A stretch of 39,391 nt of DNA. Origin: a virus. Within the stretch, counting starts at the first letter, position 1. Each line of letters starts with the position of its first letter. The translations under genes were made by a program, and so were the position numbers. This document shows positions 1 to 7,437 of this stretch, piece after piece. The stretch is taken from positions 1 to 39,391 of IMG/VR virus record IMGVR_UViG_3300018063_000029, one strand, 5' to 3'. The notes under the pieces are model-generated. The model worked only from the letters and a program-made list of their open reading frames with translations, was not told where the DNA came from and made no database searches.

Positions 1-138
1 CGCCGTTGGGCTCTTCGCCGTGCTGCTACTCGTCTCGGGGTCGGAGCAGTGCGCCTGCGCTTCCTTGAGCGTCAGGCCTGTCTTGATCGTGCGGCGACGT
101 GGATAGGCGTCCTTGTAGAACCGGACGACGTGGTACAT
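1..138 (-). CDS. small phage protein, truncated by window edge
   Basis: The frame begins with ATG at 138 and stays open to base 1, giving 46 residues that start MYHVVRFYKDAYPRRRT and include EAQAHCSDPETSSST. This resembles a small, widespread phage protein of unknown function with a conserved EAQxHCxDPETSS segment. The ATG overlaps the stop of the upstream leftward gene in an ATGA arrangement, so the two are translationally coupled. Joining base 1 to base 39391 does not give the expected family C-terminus, so the gene is treated as cut by the window. No function is assigned. Confidence 0.7.
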   Translation of the reverse strand, partial: MYHVVRFYKDAYPRRRTIKTGLTLKEAQAHCSDPETSSSTAKSPTA

Positions 139-467
139 CAGTCCTCCAGTCCTTCGCGCGCATCCGCGAGCGCTTCGGTTTCGGTTGAGAACGGGCCGTA
201 AGGCTCACCGTCAGGCAGGCAGCCCGGGAAGCATGACCACCAGTACCAGCCGCCCGTGATGTCTTCCTCCGCCACGATCGCATCGAGCATCGCCTCACGC
301 GTCTTGCTGTTCATCGTCGCAAGGCGAAACGCGTGACGCTTCATGTACTCGTGGCACAGGTCCTCGTCACGCTCGGCCACTTCGTGCGCCGTTAGCTGGA
401 AGGTTTCGATGTCCGGTAGTGCGTGCGGATCGCTCTCACGCTTCGGGTCGCTGTAGTGCTGCGCCAT
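138..467 (-). CDS. hypothetical protein, 109 aa, Trp-rich C-terminal half
   Basis: This leftward gene begins MAQHYSDPKRESDP. Its acidic N-terminal half ends near an EAMLDAIVAEED helix, followed by GGWYWWSCFPGCLPDGEPYG and a short helical tail. The C-terminal half looks like a compact aromatic domain of a type seen in small phage early proteins, but no function is known to me. ATG at 467 overlaps the upstream TGA, and the downstream gene overlaps its own stop, so it is the middle member of a tightly packed three-gene set. A GTG at 470 is an alternative start adding one residue. Confidence 0.72.
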   Translation of the reverse strand: MAQHYSDPKRESDPHALPDIETFQLTAHEVAERDEDLCHEYMKRHAFRLATMNSKTREAMLDAIVAEEDITGGWYWWSCFPGCLPDGEPYGPFSTETEALADAREGLED

Positions 468-649
468 CACGCCACCGTCCTAGCGCGCACGTTCGCGCCC
501 GGGACGCAGGCGCGGCGGAAGCGCTCTTCGTCAAACGTGGGGTTGTCGTCGCGGAATAGGTCAACAAACGACTGTTCGACCGCGGTATGTTGCGGACTGT
601 CGTACCGCTGTGTGATCCGTGCCGCCTTCTCGTAGTCTTTCTTGGACAT
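467..649 (-). CDS. hypothetical protein, 60 aa, first gene of the leftward set
   Basis: The protein runs from MSKKDYEKAARITQRYDS to GANVRARTVA. It is short, charged and probably helical, and I do not recognise its family. The start at 649 is chosen because a GGAGG ribosome site lies just upstream on the minus strand. Longer readings into the upstream region are Arg/Ala-rich and look non-coding. It faces the divergent intergenic region, so its promoter should lie between here and about 900. Confidence 0.68.
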   Translation of the reverse strand: MSKKDYEKAARITQRYDSPQHTAVEQSFVDLFRDDNPTFDEERFRRACVPGANVRARTVA

Positions 650-695
650 GGGCTCTTGGCCTCCGTCTCGGTTGTTGGCGGCTTGATTGCCGCAT

Positions 696-719
696 GCCAG
701 CCAGCACATGCAAGCCAGC
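696..719. repeat. dispersed GCCAGC motif, copy i
   Basis: GCCAGCCAGC is followed after four bases by GCAAGCCAGC. On the minus strand this gives a GCTTGC element next to TGCTGGC, the same composition as the integrase promoter region. I could not find a convincing -10 element beside it. It lies upstream of the leftward gene that starts at 649. Confidence 0.45.
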
Positions 720-815
720 GGCCACCGCGTCGCACCGCTCGCGTGTTGAACGCGCGTGCGCGCGCGACCCGCCGCGAGCGGCAATCGTGCACCGATTCGT
801 TGCGAACTTGCCGGA

Positions 816-833
816 GCTGGCAAGCCTGCAAGC
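816..833. repeat. dispersed motif, copy j
   Basis: GCTGGCAAGC is immediately followed by CTGCAAGC. This is a weaker relative of the dispersed motif, located in the divergent gap. It is kept because of its position near the other copies, but alone it could be chance. Confidence 0.3.
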
Positions 834-898
834 AGCGGGTGTTATGTCGGCTGGTTGACGTCGCTTCGCGCGCCCCTACGTGAGAGCCGAGCACCCGC

Positions 899-942
899 AC
901 CGGTCTCTTGGACCGGTAGGGGGTGGCATCAGCTGCCGCCCC
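899..942. terminator. two adjacent hairpins in the divergent region
   Basis: ACCGGTC (899-905) pairs perfectly with GACCGGT (911-917) around a five-base loop. Two bases later GGGGTGGCA (920-928) pairs with TGCCGCCCC (934-942) around another five-base loop, with one G-T wobble. There is no T-run on either strand. They could be transcription terminators, an operator, or secondary structure near an origin. Only the structure is certain. Confidence 0.4.
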
Positions 943-1155
943 TCGAGCAGGTCACCCCTTGCTGCGCGCGTGGCCCTAACCCTGTGATCTGCCTACGGTT
1001 TCCCCCTGCACCCCCTTCCGACGAGCGCGCGCGGCGCGCGCGTGCGTCCCCCGAGGCCGGGAGGGGGCTTGTCGATGCCTGGGCCCCGGTGGGTGCGCTT
1101 TGGGTCCTACCGCTCCAGGCGGGGGAAAAGGCGGACACGCGAGCCTCTATGGCAG

Positions 1156-1175
1156 GCCAGCCAGCGCCTGCTTGC
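1156..1175 (+). repeat. dispersed GCCAGC motif, copy k, at the late promoter
   Basis: GCCAGCCAGC (1156-1165) is followed by GCCTGCTTGC (1166-1175), which runs into the TTGCAC -35 element of the predicted late promoter. The stretch GCTTGCACGA is identical to that at the leftward promoter near 35640, where another copy of the motif occupies the same position. Confidence 0.5.
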
Positions 1176-1201
1176 ACGAGTGCGCATGCATCTGCTAGGA
1201 T
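1172..1201 (+). promoter_or_regulatory. predicted promoter of the rightward late operon
   Basis: A TTGCAC element (1172-1177) and a TAGGAT element (1196-1201) are separated by 18 bases and preceded by CTGC as an extended -10. The expected start is about 17 bases before the ATG at 1225, leaving room for the GGGGAG ribosome site. It shares the GCTTGCACGA and CTGCTA-GAT features with the predicted leftward promoter at 35615-35643. It is a prediction from sequence only. Confidence 0.5.
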
Positions 1202-1224
1202 AGGAATGTGGGGAGCGCTGCCGC

Positions 1225-1689
1225 ATGAAGCCGGCTACCGGACGACCCGGACGGGAGGTCGCCTTGAGCGCCTCCCATGCTCCCCCACCGCCAGCGGGGT
1301 ACGAGCCCGGGAAGCTTGACGGCTCGATCAGGAAGTACCTCGCGGTCTGCGAGCGCACCATCCGCCACGCCGAGTCCCTCGGGACTCAGGTGTCCGCCTA
1401 CCTCAAGCGCCTAGCGGGCGCACCCGCCGGCAACGATGGGGCCATGGCTGACGCGAACCAGGCGACGATCCTGCTCGAGCGTCTGACCAAGGCCGGCCTC
1501 AACATGGTGAAGGCGACGGACGAGCTGACGCGCCTGCGCTCGTTCCTCGCTGGCGGCCCGGATTCTCGCCCCGACCTCACCATCAGGGGCGAGATCGAGC
1601 TGCGGGGGATCATCCTCGCGGCCGTTCGCGACATGGGCTGGAGCATCATGGACGCGAAGGGGAAGCCCATCGAGATCGAGGCGGCATGA
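1225..1689 (+). CDS. first gene of the late operon, helical protein of unknown function, 154 aa
   Basis: The protein has a Pro-rich leader (about residues 1-30), then long predicted helices rich in Leu, Ala and Lys with KYLAVCERTIRHAE and ILLERLTKAGLNMVKATDEL, and a short C-terminal segment ending IEIEAA. It could be a packaging-associated or terminase small subunit-like protein, since it is helical and first in the operon, but it is far from TerL and I see no helix-turn-helix. A GGGGAG site precedes the ATG, and its stop overlaps the next ATG (ATGA). Confidence 0.75.
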   Translation: MKPATGRPGREVALSASHAPPPPAGYEPGKLDGSIRKYLAVCERTIRHAESLGTQVSAYLKRLAGAPAGNDGAMADANQATILLERLTKAGLNMVKATDELTRLRSFLAGGPDSRPDLTIRGEIELRGIILAAVRDMGWSIMDAKGKPIEIEAA

Positions 1690-1829
1690 TTCAACGGCGC
1701 GGCAGCCGGTACGTCCTCGTGGCAAAGAGCACGGGCAAGGTGCTCGGGACGCACAAGCGGAAGGCCGACGCCGTAGTCCAGGAGCGCGTCATCCAGGCAG
1801 CGAAGCACGCAGCCCAGGGAGGGAAGTAG
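1686..1829 (+). CDS. small basic protein, 47 aa
   Basis: The peptide begins MIQRRGSRYVLVAKSTGKVL and ends AAKHAAQGGK. The pattern of a GSxYVL strand, a GKVLGTHKRKADAV turn and a following helix is one I associate with small uncharacterised phage proteins found beside structural genes. The ATG overlaps the previous stop, and the stop is directly followed by the next ATG at 1830, so expression is coupled on both sides. Function unknown. Confidence 0.75.
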   Translation: MIQRRGSRYVLVAKSTGKVLGTHKRKADAVVQERVIQAAKHAAQGGK

Positions 1830-2174
1830 ATGGCCGCGCAGGCTCTCACCGCCGTCTTTACGGCGTTCATCCGGGGCTCGGCCTCTGGAGACGACGACAT
1901 CAAGGTCACCTGGAGCATCGCGGCGCCGCTCGACAACGCGCAGATCGTCACGCTGACGCAGAACGCCACGACGGCCATCACGATCCCGGCGCTCTGTACC
2001 CTCATTGTCGTGATCCCACCCGCCACGAACACCCAGGTCATCCGGGTCGACGACGCCTCGGGCAAGAAGCTCGGCGCCGCGATCCCGACCATCATCCCGG
2101 CCGAGGGCGACACGACTCTGACGCTGCACCTCGCCGCCGGCTCCAACCAGATCGTAACGGTCCTCTGCATCTAA
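1830..2174 (+). CDS. beta-rich virion-type protein, 114 aa
   Basis: The sequence is dominated by alternating Val/Ile/Thr strands (DIKVTWSIAAPLDNAQIVTL, NTQVIRVDDASG, TLTLHLAAGSNQIVTVLCI) without catalytic motifs. This composition suits a small beta-sandwich protein in the virion, such as a decoration or accessory fibre protein. The start directly abuts the previous stop. The assignment to the virion is inferred from operon position and composition. Confidence 0.72.
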   Translation: MAAQALTAVFTAFIRGSASGDDDIKVTWSIAAPLDNAQIVTLTQNATTAITIPALCTLIVVIPPATNTQVIRVDDASGKKLGAAIPTIIPAEGDTTLTLHLAAGSNQIVTVLCI

Positions 2175-2183
2175 GGAGACTGC

Positions 2184-2546
2184 ATGGCAACACGCGCATT
2201 CACAGCCACCCGGATCGGCCCCGGAATGAACCGGATCGTATGGACCGGGCTGCTCAATGGGGACGACGGGGCGCCGTACTCCGACTTCTACACGACCGAG
2301 AAGGGCGTGCAGGTCGAAGGGACCTTCGGTGCTGGCGGAACCGTCGTCATCGAGGGTTCGCTCGAGGAGCCGCCGACGAACTACCGGACCCTCAACGACC
2401 CCCAGGGCAACGCGCTCTCCTTCACGAGCGCTCGGATCGAAAAGGTCCAGGAGCCCAACGGCGTGATCCGTCCCCGTGCCACTGCGGGCGACGGTACGAC
2501 CAACCTCACCGTCACCATGGTGACAAGGAAGACCCCCGATGTCTGA
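2184..2546 (+). CDS. beta-rich virion-type protein, 120 aa
   Basis: It begins MATRAFTATRIGPGMNRIVW and contains Gly- and Thr-rich strands with EGTFGAGGTVVIEGSLE. Similar small proteins sit next to head genes in many phages and are annotated as hypothetical or capsid-associated. An AAGGAG site precedes the ATG by seven bases. The stop overlaps the next gene by eight bases. Confidence 0.75.
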   Translation: MATRAFTATRIGPGMNRIVWTGLLNGDDGAPYSDFYTTEKGVQVEGTFGAGGTVVIEGSLEEPPTNYRTLNDPQGNALSFTSARIEKVQEPNGVIRPRATAGDGTTNLTVTMVTRKTPDV

Positions 2547-2994
2547 TGTCGTTGCTGCCGCCCGTTCGCTCGCCAAGCTGGGCGCCGCCCTGGCGCAGTC
2601 CGAGGCCGTCATCTTGCGCGCCGCGAGCGCCGATCAGGCGTGCAAGGAGTCCTTGGCGCGGTTGACGTATCTGCGGCGCCAGGAGTCCGAGGCAGCGGCG
2701 GCCTGTACCCTTGCGCGGGAAGAGGCTGCCCGGATCGTCGAGGAGGCCCGCGCTGTCGCCGTGAAGGCGGTGCATCTGGCGAAGCAGGAGGCGGCTGCCG
2801 TCGTCGAGGCGTGCCGCGTCTCATGCGAGGAGCGGGGGCAGTGGGTCGATGGCTTGGTGGCCGCGGCCAAGGAAGATGCGGCCGGGCTCGAGGCCGAGTG
2901 CGCGCGCCTGATCGAGAAGCGGGACGCACTCGCCTCGGAGTGCGAAGAGATCAAGGCCGAGATCGACGCCCTCAAGGCGAAGCTGGGGGCGTGA
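2539..2994 (+). CDS. alanine-rich coiled-coil protein, 151 aa
   Basis: Almost the whole protein is predicted helix rich in Ala, Glu, Lys and Arg with heptad-like spacing, for example RQESEAAAACTLAREEAARI and the C-terminal EEIKAEIDALKAKLGA. Five cysteines occur at scattered helical positions. No enzyme motif is visible. A structural or scaffolding partner is possible. The first bases overlap the previous gene, and the stop overlaps the GTG of the next gene. Confidence 0.72.
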   Translation: MSDVVAAARSLAKLGAALAQSEAVILRAASADQACKESLARLTYLRRQESEAAAACTLAREEAARIVEEARAVAVKAVHLAKQEAAAVVEACRVSCEERGQWVDGLVAAAKEDAAGLEAECARLIEKRDALASECEEIKAEIDALKAKLGA

Positions 2995-3326
2995 GCCGCG
3001 TTGTCACCAGCAAGGCCGCGCTGCTCGAGGTCAAGATCGACTTCGCCGGGACGGGCGATAACACCGTCGTTCCGGGCGTCGCTGGTGCCAGCGTTCGCGT
3101 CTACCATCTCTTCCTCGTCGTCGCGGCCGCGACCTCGTTGACCTTCAAGCGGGGCACGACCGCGTTGACCGGCCCCATGGCGATGACGGCGAACGGGTCT
3201 GTGGTCCTCGACTTCGTGACACAGCCCTGGATGGCGACCGAGGACGGCGAGGCGTTTGTCATCCATCAGACCGGAACAGCCCAGGTGAGCGGCCAGCTTG
3301 GGTACACGCAGATTCCGACTTCGTAG
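2991..3326 (+). CDS. beta-rich virion-type protein, 111 aa, GTG start
   Basis: The protein reads from MSRVVTSKAALLEVKIDFAG to QLGYTQIPTS. GTG at 2991 overlaps the previous TGA (GTGA). A longer frame back to 2640 is rejected because it is the shadow of the coiled-coil gene. The strand-rich sequence with VRVYHLFLVVAAATSLTFK and GSVVLDFVTQPWMATEDGEA resembles small beta-sandwich proteins that precede fibre genes in phages. It may be a fibre-attachment or receptor-tip accessory, which is inference from position. Confidence 0.75.
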   Translation: MSRVVTSKAALLEVKIDFAGTGDNTVVPGVAGASVRVYHLFLVVAAATSLTFKRGTTALTGPMAMTANGSVVLDFVTQPWMATEDGEAFVIHQTGTAQVSGQLGYTQIPTS

Positions 3327-3328
3327 CG

Positions 3329-4954
3329 ATGAGCCACATCGACAACCCGACCCCCAGCGGCGCAGGCAGCTTTCAGCCGCTCGATGCCGATCTGACGGCC
3401 ATTGCGGCGCTTCCCGGGACGGGGCTTCTGGCGCGCATCGCGGCGGACACCTGGGCGCTCCGTACCATGGTGCCGCCCGTCGCCGGGATGACGATCGTCA
3501 ATCCGGGCGGCGTCGGCGGCAGCCCGACCTTTCTTCTCCAACACGACCTGTTGGCCCTGGAGAACGTCGTGGGCACCGGGTTCGCGGCGCGCGTCGACGT
3601 GGACGACTGGCTTCTGCGCACCCTGGTCGCCCCCGCGGCCGGGCTCACCATCGCTAACCCCGGGGGGGTCCTCGGCGATCCGACCTTCGCGCTCGCGAAC
3701 GACTTGGCCGCGCTCGAAGGGCTCGCGACCACGGGGATCGCGGTCCGGACGGCCCTGGACGCCTGGGCGACGCGCACGCTGGTCGCGCCGGCCGCCGGTA
3801 TCACTATCGCGAACCCCGCTGGGCTCGCTGGGGACCCCGTCTTCTCCCTAGCGAACGACCTGGCGGCCCTGGAGGCGCTCGCTATCACGGGCTTCGCGGC
3901 CCGGACGGCGGCCGACGCCTGGGCGCTCCGCACGCTCACCGGTTCCAGCACGGTGAACATCACCAATGGCGCGGGCGTGGCGGGCGATCCGGTCTTCTCC
4001 GTGCTCGCGGGCGGCATCGACCACGGCGCGCTCGGCGGTCTCGGGGACGACGACCATCTGGGCTATCTCCGCCTTGTTGGCCGCGCGGGCGGACAGACGC
4101 AGAACGGCGGCACGACCGCCGCCGACAACATGACGATCAACGCGAACTCGGCGGCGTTCGCTCCGGCGAACACCGGCCGCATCCTCTTGGGCGAGCGCGC
4201 TCAGCTCCTCCCGTTCTCGTTCTCGCTCGGCGCGAACATCCTGAACGCCCTCGAATTGCCGTCCAGCGCGGTCTACACGCACGACAACGCGGGCTCGCTC
4301 CTGCGTGGGTATCAGTTCGCGGGCGAGATGCGGTACACCGCGACGCCCGCCTTCGGCCTCCCCGGCGCCTTCTTCAATTTCGCCAGCACCATCCGCGCCA
4401 TAACGAGCCCGCTCACCATGGCCCCGGTCCCCGTTTTCGGGAGCGGTCCGGCGTATCTCGCGGATGGCGTGCTGTTCACTATGTCCGACGCCTTGGGTGG
4501 GTTCGTGGACGGGCCGACGTTCTCGATCGTGAACGCCGGCACCTTCACCGGCATCTACAACGGCATCACATCGCTCATGACCCTCAACGCGGGCGCCGCG
4601 CTCACCGCACGACGTGTCCTCAACATCCTCGATGCGACCGGCGCTGGGACGCTCACGACTCAGATCGCGATCCGGATCGCTGACCTGACTAAGGGGGGCC
4701 TCAACCTCTCGCTCGTGTCGGTCGGGGCCGGCGTGCAGATGCGCCACGCCGGGCAAGCCGTCTTCGGGGCGAACGCGGCCCCTACGAACGCCTCGGTCGG
4801 TCTCGAAGTGCAGAGCACGACGAGGGCGCTTCTGCTGTCACGCATGACGACCGCCCAGCGTGACGCCATGACGCCCGTGAACGGCATGGTGATCCTCAAC
4901 ACCACGGCCGGTGCCGTGCAGGCGCGTGTCGCCGGAGCATGGGTCGGCCTCTAA
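3329..4954 (+). CDS. tail fibre-like protein with four 52-residue repeats, 541 aa
   Basis: Residues about 21-228 are four imperfect repeats of 52 residues with the frame DLxALxxLxxTGxxxR...W. Each contains [IL]TI-[AV]-NP-[GA]-G and GDPxF elements. Residues about 230-480 are Gly/Ala/Asn-rich beta-type sequence. The end carries the tail-fibre element LLLSRMTTAQRDAMTPVNGM followed by VILNTTAG. This layout fits a receptor-binding or head-fibre protein. Its position at the front of the late operon, before TerL, is unusual, since fibres more often follow the tail genes. The family is assigned from the C-terminal signature and composition. Confidence 0.8.
   Translation: MSHIDNPTPSGAGSFQPLDADLTAIAALPGTGLLARIAADTWALRTMVPPVAGMTIVNPGGVGGSPTFLLQHDLLALENVVGTGFAARVDVDDWLLRTLVAPAAGLTIANPGGVLGDPTFALANDLAALEGLATTGIAVRTALDAWATRTLVAPAAGITIANPAGLAGDPVFSLANDLAALEALAITGFAARTAADAWALRTLTGSSTVNITNGAGVAGDPVFSVLAGGIDHGALGGLGDDDHLGYLRLVGRAGGQTQNGGTTAADNMTINANSAAFAPANTGRILLGERAQLLPFSFSLGANILNALELPSSAVYTHDNAGSLLRGYQFAGEMRYTATPAFGLPGAFFNFASTIRAITSPLTMAPVPVFGSGPAYLADGVLFTMSDALGGFVDGPTFSIVNAGTFTGIYNGITSLMTLNAGAALTARRVLNILDATGAGTLTTQIAIRIADLTKGGLNLSLVSVGAGVQMRHAGQAVFGANAAPTNASVGLEVQSTTRALLLSRMTTAQRDAMTPVNGMVILNTTAGAVQARVAGAWVGL
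3389..4012 (+). repeat. four tandem 52-codon repeats in the fibre gene
   Basis: Units start at residues 21, 73, 125 and 177, each beginning DL and ending near GDPxFxLxN. Units 2 and 3 are the closest pair and unit 4 is the most diverged after the W-x-x-RT segment. The DNA shows the same 156-base period with substitutions, so the array is a fixed, diverged duplication rather than a recent expansion. Confidence 0.8.
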
Positions 4955-5472
4955 TGAGCACGTGGTACGTCGCCGGGGACAAGACGGCGGTATTCAATAC
5001 GACGACAGAGACTTCCTTGATTTCCTCGACGCCGGTTGTGCAAGCAATTCCTGCGAACGAGGTGGTTGTGGGGACCTCGTTCCACTTCTCCATGCTGGGG
5101 GCGTACAAGACTACGCTTGTCCCGCCGACGCTTCGCCTCCGGGTGAAGCTTGGGAGCACGCTGCTTCTAGACACGACGGCGTTGACGCCCCCAGAGGCAA
5201 ACGCGGGAGATGGGTACTTTGAGCTTCTTGGGGATGTTTCTTTTCGTACGCTCGGAGCCGCGGGGAGCGTCGCCGCCTATGGCCACGTGCTGTTTGTCCG
5301 CGGGCCTCTGGCGGCCGACCTCTCGGTCTTTCGGATGCCGCTCGCGACGACCCCTACCGTAGATACGACGACTGCCCAGACCCCCGTCGTCACAGTGCAG
5401 TGGGGCACCGCGAGTAACGACAACAACATCACCGCGCAGTATTTCACGATTGAGCTACTAGGGGCGACATGA
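4954..5472 (+). CDS. beta-sandwich virion-type protein, 172 aa
   Basis: The start is taken at 4954 (MSTWYVAGDK), where ATG overlaps the fibre stop as TAATG. An in-frame ATG at 4939 would add five residues inside the fibre gene. The protein consists of strand-like segments such as VGTSFHFSMLGAYKTTLVPP and a C-terminal NDNNITAQYFTIELLGAT. This style is typical of carbohydrate-binding or fibre-associated modules that accompany phage fibres. The codon choice is slightly less GC-rich than its neighbours near 4985-5060, which may point to acquisition. Confidence 0.72.
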   Translation: MSTWYVAGDKTAVFNTTTETSLISSTPVVQAIPANEVVVGTSFHFSMLGAYKTTLVPPTLRLRVKLGSTLLLDTTALTPPEANAGDGYFELLGDVSFRTLGAAGSVAAYGHVLFVRGPLAADLSVFRMPLATTPTVDTTTAQTPVVTVQWGTASNDNNITAQYFTIELLGAT

Positions 5473-5690
5473 GGTTCATCGAGCAGAAAGCGGAACTTGA
5501 ACAGGCGCACGCGCAGGCCGCTGCCGGGGTTCAGGCGGCCGTCCTACGCCAGGCGCGGTTCGAGGGTGCCATCGGTCTCATCGCGGGCCAAATCGAAGAG
5601 GCTCAGGCCGTCGAGGCGCTGTGCTGCATCACCGACCCCACCCTGGGCCCCTGGCGGGTACGCGCGCGGCGGGTCCGGGGGAGCACGTGA
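5469..5690 (+). CDS. small coiled-coil protein, 73 aa
   Basis: The N-terminal 50 residues form a likely coiled coil (MRFIEQKAELEQAHAQAAAG). The C-terminus has a CC pair and a basic tail VRARRVRGST. Its position between the fibre group and TerL would allow a terminase small subunit role, but no DNA-binding motif is visible. ATG overlaps the previous stop, and the stop overlaps the GTG of the next gene. Confidence 0.65.
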   Translation: MRFIEQKAELEQAHAQAAAGVQAAVLRQARFEGAIGLIAGQIEEAQAVEALCCITDPTLGPWRVRARRVRGST

Positions 5691-5830
5691 TCCTCGTCCT
5701 CGCCCTACTTCTGATGCTGGCTTGCCCACGCTGGCTGCGATCAAGCGTGCCGTTCGTCGAGAATCCCCGATTCTGCGCGCTCAACCCCGGCGAGGGCAAC
5801 TTCTGCCGGATTCAGCCGTTTCCCGCATGA
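5687..5830 (+). CDS. small membrane or lipoprotein-like peptide, 47 aa
   Basis: GTG at 5687 opens a 47-residue peptide with an N-terminal hydrophobic run MILVLALLLMLAC followed by a soluble tail with two more cysteines (RFCALNPG and NFCRIQPF). The hydrophobic run ending in Cys resembles a lipoprotein signal, though the lipobox is imperfect. The GTG overlaps the previous TGA and the TGA overlaps the ATG of TerL, which supports a real gene. A copy of the dispersed motif lies inside it at 5716-5735. Confidence 0.55.
   Translation: MILVLALLLMLACPRWLRSSVPFVENPRFCALNPGEGNFCRIQPFPA
5711..5735 (+). repeat. dispersed motif, copy g
   Basis: CTGATGCTGGCTTGC at 5711-5725 is identical over 15 bases to 39118-39132. 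It is followed by CCAC and GCTGGC. It falls within the codons of the small hydrophobic peptide. Confidence 0.5.
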
Positions 5831-7437
5831 CTGACCTTCGCACCGCCGCCGAGGCATCCGAGATACTGCGCGAGCGCCGCGCGAAGGACGGCCTCATCGC
5901 GGCCCTCTATGACTGGAGCGACGAGACGCGGGTCGGGCTCTTCGCCCACCAGCGCGCGTTCGTCGAGAGCACCAAGGACGAGTCTTGGCTGCTCGGATCG
6001 AACCGCTGCGCGAAGTCCGAGGGGCTCGCCATCATCGCCGCGAGCTACGGCCGCTACGGCGTTCTCGATCCGCGCCAGGCGTACGCGCCGGGCTTCAAGT
6101 TCAGCGGACCGAAGCGCATCTGGGTCGTCTCGCTCGACTACAACCAGTCGCGCACCGTGATGCAGGCCAAGCTGTTCAACAATGGCGCCCGCATCGATCC
6201 TCGCCCCCCACTCATCCCCGACGAAGAGATCGCGGACTGGAACATCACGAACCAGACGCTGATCCTCCGCTGCGGGACCATCTACGTCTTCAAGTCGAAC
6301 GACGCCGGCCGGGATGCGTTCCCTGGCGCGGACGTCGACCTGATCGGCTTCGACGAGGTGCCGGACGAGGAAGTCTTCGAGGAGTGCTCCATCCGCATCG
6401 GCGGCGGTCGGAAGCTCCTCATCCGGGGCGCCGCGACGATCCTGCCGCCGGCCGGAGTGCCTGGCGGCGTGCGCTGGATTTTCACGAAGAGGGCGCAGCC
6501 CTGGCTCTCGAAGGGGACGACGGCCAAGGAGCGGAACGAGAAGAGCCCGCACCTCGACATCTTCACGGCGGGCATCCGCGATAACAAGACGATCCTCCCG
6601 GAGGAGATCGAGCGCCTCGCATCCGTCTTCCAGCCCGGCTCGCCCGAGTACCTGATCCGCGTGGAGGGCATGCTGCTCCCGAGCATCGGCGGCGCCATGT
6701 GCTACCCGCACTTCAATCGGGAATTCCACGTCGTCGACCAGCTCGCGCCGCTGGGCGCGGACGGCGTGCGCCACCCAGTCATCCACCCATTCATGCCGCT
6801 CTGCCTCTGCGTCGACTTCAACCCGGAGAACGGCGTCTGGACGATCGGGCAGCGGACGGGCAAGGTCTTCCGCGTCGTCGACGAGATCACCCTGGAGCGC
6901 AGCGACGTCGCGTCGATGACCTACGAGTTCCGCGCGCGGTACCCGGCTCACCAGGCTGAGCTGTGGATTTACGGTGACGCGACGGGTCTACGGCTCGAGT
7001 CTCAGACTGGGATGGCGAACTTCCACCTCGTTCACCACTACCTGTCTGGGTACCCAGTCCCGATCCGCTTCAAGCTTCCGAAGGCGAACCCGCTTGAGCG
7101 GGACCGCGTCGAGTCCGTGAATCTCCAGATGCGCCCACCTACCGGAGAGCGCCTGGTCGAGTTCTCGCCCCTCTGCATCGAGACGATCAAGGACGCTGAG
7201 GGCTCGAAGTGGAACGCGCGCTTCAAGATCGACAAGCGGTACGGGCGGCGCTCGGACGGTATGGACTGCGTCGGCTACTGGGTGAACTTCGAGGCCCCGG
7301 CGCGCTCGGCGTTCCAGGCGACCGCCACGCTCCGATCCGTCAAGACGCCCGCGTACTTCCGTAGCCCGAACCCAACATACACCGCGCGGCCCGTGAAGAT
7401 CGGTCAGCGTTGGTACGGGAGGAGCGTCAGTGGCTGA
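5827..7437 (+). CDS. terL: terminase large subunit
   Basis: This is the ATP-driven DNA packaging motor with headful or cutting nuclease. The 536-residue protein has a Walker A-type loop at residues 57-64 (GSNRCAKS), a Walker B strand at 171-177 (DLIGFDE, catalytic Glu177), and an RNase H-like nuclease domain from about 325. Candidate nuclease acidic residues are Asp330 (LCVDFNPENG), Asp384 (YGDATG) and Asp477/Asp480 (RRSDGMD). The glycine before the Walker A lysine is replaced by alanine. The start at 5827 overlaps the previous stop (ATGA). A longer upstream frame is discarded as it runs through two small genes. It is followed directly by the portal gene. Confidence 0.93.
   Translation: MTDLRTAAEASEILRERRAKDGLIAALYDWSDETRVGLFAHQRAFVESTKDESWLLGSNRCAKSEGLAIIAASYGRYGVLDPRQAYAPGFKFSGPKRIWVVSLDYNQSRTVMQAKLFNNGARIDPRPPLIPDEEIADWNITNQTLILRCGTIYVFKSNDAGRDAFPGADVDLIGFDEVPDEEVFEECSIRIGGGRKLLIRGAATILPPAGVPGGVRWIFTKRAQPWLSKGTTAKERNEKSPHLDIFTAGIRDNKTILPEEIERLASVFQPGSPEYLIRVEGMLLPSIGGAMCYPHFNREFHVVDQLAPLGADGVRHPVIHPFMPLCLCVDFNPENGVWTIGQRTGKVFRVVDEITLERSDVASMTYEFRARYPAHQAELWIYGDATGLRLESQTGMANFHLVHHYLSGYPVPIRFKLPKANPLERDRVESVNLQMRPPTGERLVEFSPLCIETIKDAEGSKWNARFKIDKRYGRRSDGMDCVGYWVNFEAPARSAFQATATLRSVKTPAYFRSPNPTYTARPVKIGQRWYGRSVSG

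Larger units (their letters stand above)
650..1224. other. divergent intergenic region without genes
   Basis: About 575 bases separate the leftward gene starting at 649 from the rightward late operon starting at 1225. Open frames here are Arg/Pro/Ala-rich, mutually overlapping and lack ribosome sites, so I see no gene. The region holds three copies of the dispersed GCCAGC/GCAAGC motif (696-719, 816-833, 1156-1175), two adjacent hairpins (899-942), an alternating GC tract near 1025-1045 and a rightward promoter candidate at 1172-1201. This is where the main control of divergent transcription, or an origin or packaging signal, would be expected. Confidence 0.7.

Noticed and set aside
1225-1689. 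Terminase small subunit
   Set aside because: The gene is helical and first in the operon, but no DNA-binding motif is seen and it lies over 4 kb from TerL, so I left it as unknown.
2640-3326. A 228-residue gene starting at 2640
   Set aside because: Its first half is the shadow of the coiled-coil gene. The GTG at 2991 with a GTGA overlap gives a natural 111-residue protein.
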